From the NCBI GenBank assembly GCA_905221605.1, contig CAJNDS010002308.1, positions 1 through 64,000 of the forward strand: a stretch of 64,000 nucleotides of DNA, written 5' to 3'. The notes under the pieces were generated by a model that was not told where the DNA came from, did not search any database, and saw nothing but the letters and a program-made list of their open reading frames with translations. This DNA is from Symbiodinium natans. Lineage: Eukaryota > Sar > Dinophyceae > Suessiales > Symbiodiniaceae. Each line of letters opens with the position of its first letter. Within the stretch, counting starts at the first letter, position 1. Below, in pieces: positions 63,260 through 64,000 of this stretch. The position numbers and the translations under genes are program-made.

Positions 63260-63333
63260 ATGGCATCCTTCCGCATTAGCTTGCCTGGACTTTCCGGCGG
63301 CAAGCACCGGGCCAAGCTTGGGTTTAGGGTTTA
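63260..63333 (+). CDS. Short ATG-initiated coding-like island
   Basis: ACAAATGG opens a frame (MASFRISLPGLSGGKHRAK) with mostly G/C third positions that enters the TTTAGGG array. Could be a first exon; family unknown. Confidence 0.3.
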
Positions 63334-63479
63334 GGGTTTAGGGTTCAGGGTTCAGGGTTCAGGGTTTAGGTTTAGGGTTTCAGGGTTTAGGGTTTAGGGT
63401 TTGGGGTTTAGGGTCCTAAACCTTGCCCCCTAAACCCTAAGGCCTGGTTTCAGGCTTAGTGTCGAGGCTCCTCCTCGAG

Positions 63480-63545
63480 ATGTCCTCCCTCATGCGAGTT
63501 GTCAGGAGTTCCTCAAGCAGCATGAGGACGACGCATCTTAGGGTT
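63480..63545 (+). CDS. Short ATG-initiated coding-like island
   Basis: ATG 63480; Ser/Arg-rich peptide MSSLMRVVRSSSSSMRTTHL, with 15 of 21 third positions G/C. The composition resembles an organelle-targeting N-terminus, which is only a suggestion at this length. Confidence 0.25.
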
Positions 63546-63699
63546 TGGGGTTTAGGGTTTAGGGTTTGGGGTTTAGGGTTTAGGGTTTAGGGGGGATCTC
63601 CCTCTCCCGTGGGTGTTTTTGCATTGCCGCTCCAGGGTTTGGAGTATTCGTGGCCCCCCACCCCCACTTCCAACTTGGCACCGGGTGCAGAGAGCTTCG

Positions 63700-63875
63700 G
63701 GTTTAGGGTTTAGGGCTAGGGCTAGGGTTTAGGGTTTAGGGTTTAGGGTTTAGGGTTTAGGGTTTAGGGTTTAGGGTTTAGGGTTTAGGGTTTGGGGTTT
63801 GGGGTTTAGGGTTTAGGGTTCAGGGGTTAGGGTGTAGGGTTTAGGGCTTAGGGCTTAGGGGCTTAGGGTTTAGGG
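63700..63875. repeat. (TTTAGGG)n array
   Basis: Canonical units, then TTTGGGG and CTTAGGG variants. Confidence 0.95.
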
Positions 63876-63877
63876 CT

Positions 63878-64000
63878 GTGAGCGGCAGCCCAGACGGCGC
63901 CCCAGCAAGCATCATCCCGCACCGGCCTTGGATCAAGCAGGGGCTTCCCCTGTTCTTTTTTTCGACACCCCCCCTTGCAACTTTAAGGTTCACGGAGGCC
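63878..64000 (+). CDS. Coding-like island running off the window
   Basis: Open from 63878 to the window end. About 20 of the first 24 third positions are G/C (peptide includes SGSPDGAPASIIPHRPWIKQ). Partial; family unknown. Confidence 0.3.
   Translation, partial: MSGSPDGAPASIIPHRPWIKQGLPLFFFSTPPLATLRFTEA

Overview
The window looks like a nuclear region from a eukaryote with Arabidopsis-type telomere repeats (TTTAGGG/CCCTAAA). I see no prokaryotic operons, rRNA or tRNA genes, CRISPR arrays or insertion sequences. Between 80 and 90 blocks of telomere-like repeat, in both orientations, are scattered from end to end. They alternate with islands of ordinary sequence, mostly 60-400 bp long. This repeat content, GC-rich coding-like islands, long homopolymer and microsatellite tracts, and small inverted-repeat elements together suggest a dinoflagellate (Symbiodiniaceae/Suessiales-like). 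That is an inference: I found no taxon-specific gene and no dinoflagellate spliced-leader sequence. Other protists or algae with TTTAGGG telomeres remain possible.

Layout. 1-8.3 kb is the most repeat-dense part: a (TG)n tract, many telomere-like blocks, a 1.3 kb array of CCCCAAAA-type units (2.1-3.4 kb), homogenised CCCTCAA and CCCTATAAG blocks, and a degenerate CCCTAAG array (7.1-8.0 kb). 8.3-24 kb alternates short islands with arrays and holds a G-rich tract at 18.9-19.1 kb and a 149-codon ORF at 20.0 kb. 24.5-29 kb has the clearest coding signal: several plus-strand open segments with G/C-rich third positions, separated by telomere-like arrays. 30-45 kb is rich in small inverted-repeat elements and coding-like islands. 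45-60 kb is similar and contains pure CCCCAAA arrays. 60.4-61.3 kb is a ~55 bp satellite whose unit includes one CCCTAAA. 61.3-64 kb returns to mixed islands.

Mobile-element-like sequences. I grouped at least twelve families of short non-coding elements, many with inverted ends, into A to O. Comparing copies shows that telomere-like repeats were inserted into some of them after they formed: a family A copy at 57.0 kb (with a 5 bp flank duplication), a family B copy at 31.7 kb, and two family C copies at 10.4 kb and 31.9 kb (the latter with a 17 bp flank duplication). This is the main discovery in the window. It is direct evidence that telomere-like repeats were added at internal sites, as expected for break repair by telomerase or capture of telomeric DNA.

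Genes. I recognise no named protein. Coding entries below are candidate exons or fragments, chosen for open length, third-position G/C bias, or nearby splice-like signals. In many islands more than one frame is open, so most assignments are weak. The strongest are 24477-24695, 25192-25275, 28627-28704 and 59020-59124. If they are exons, the intervening introns consist largely of telomere-like repeat.
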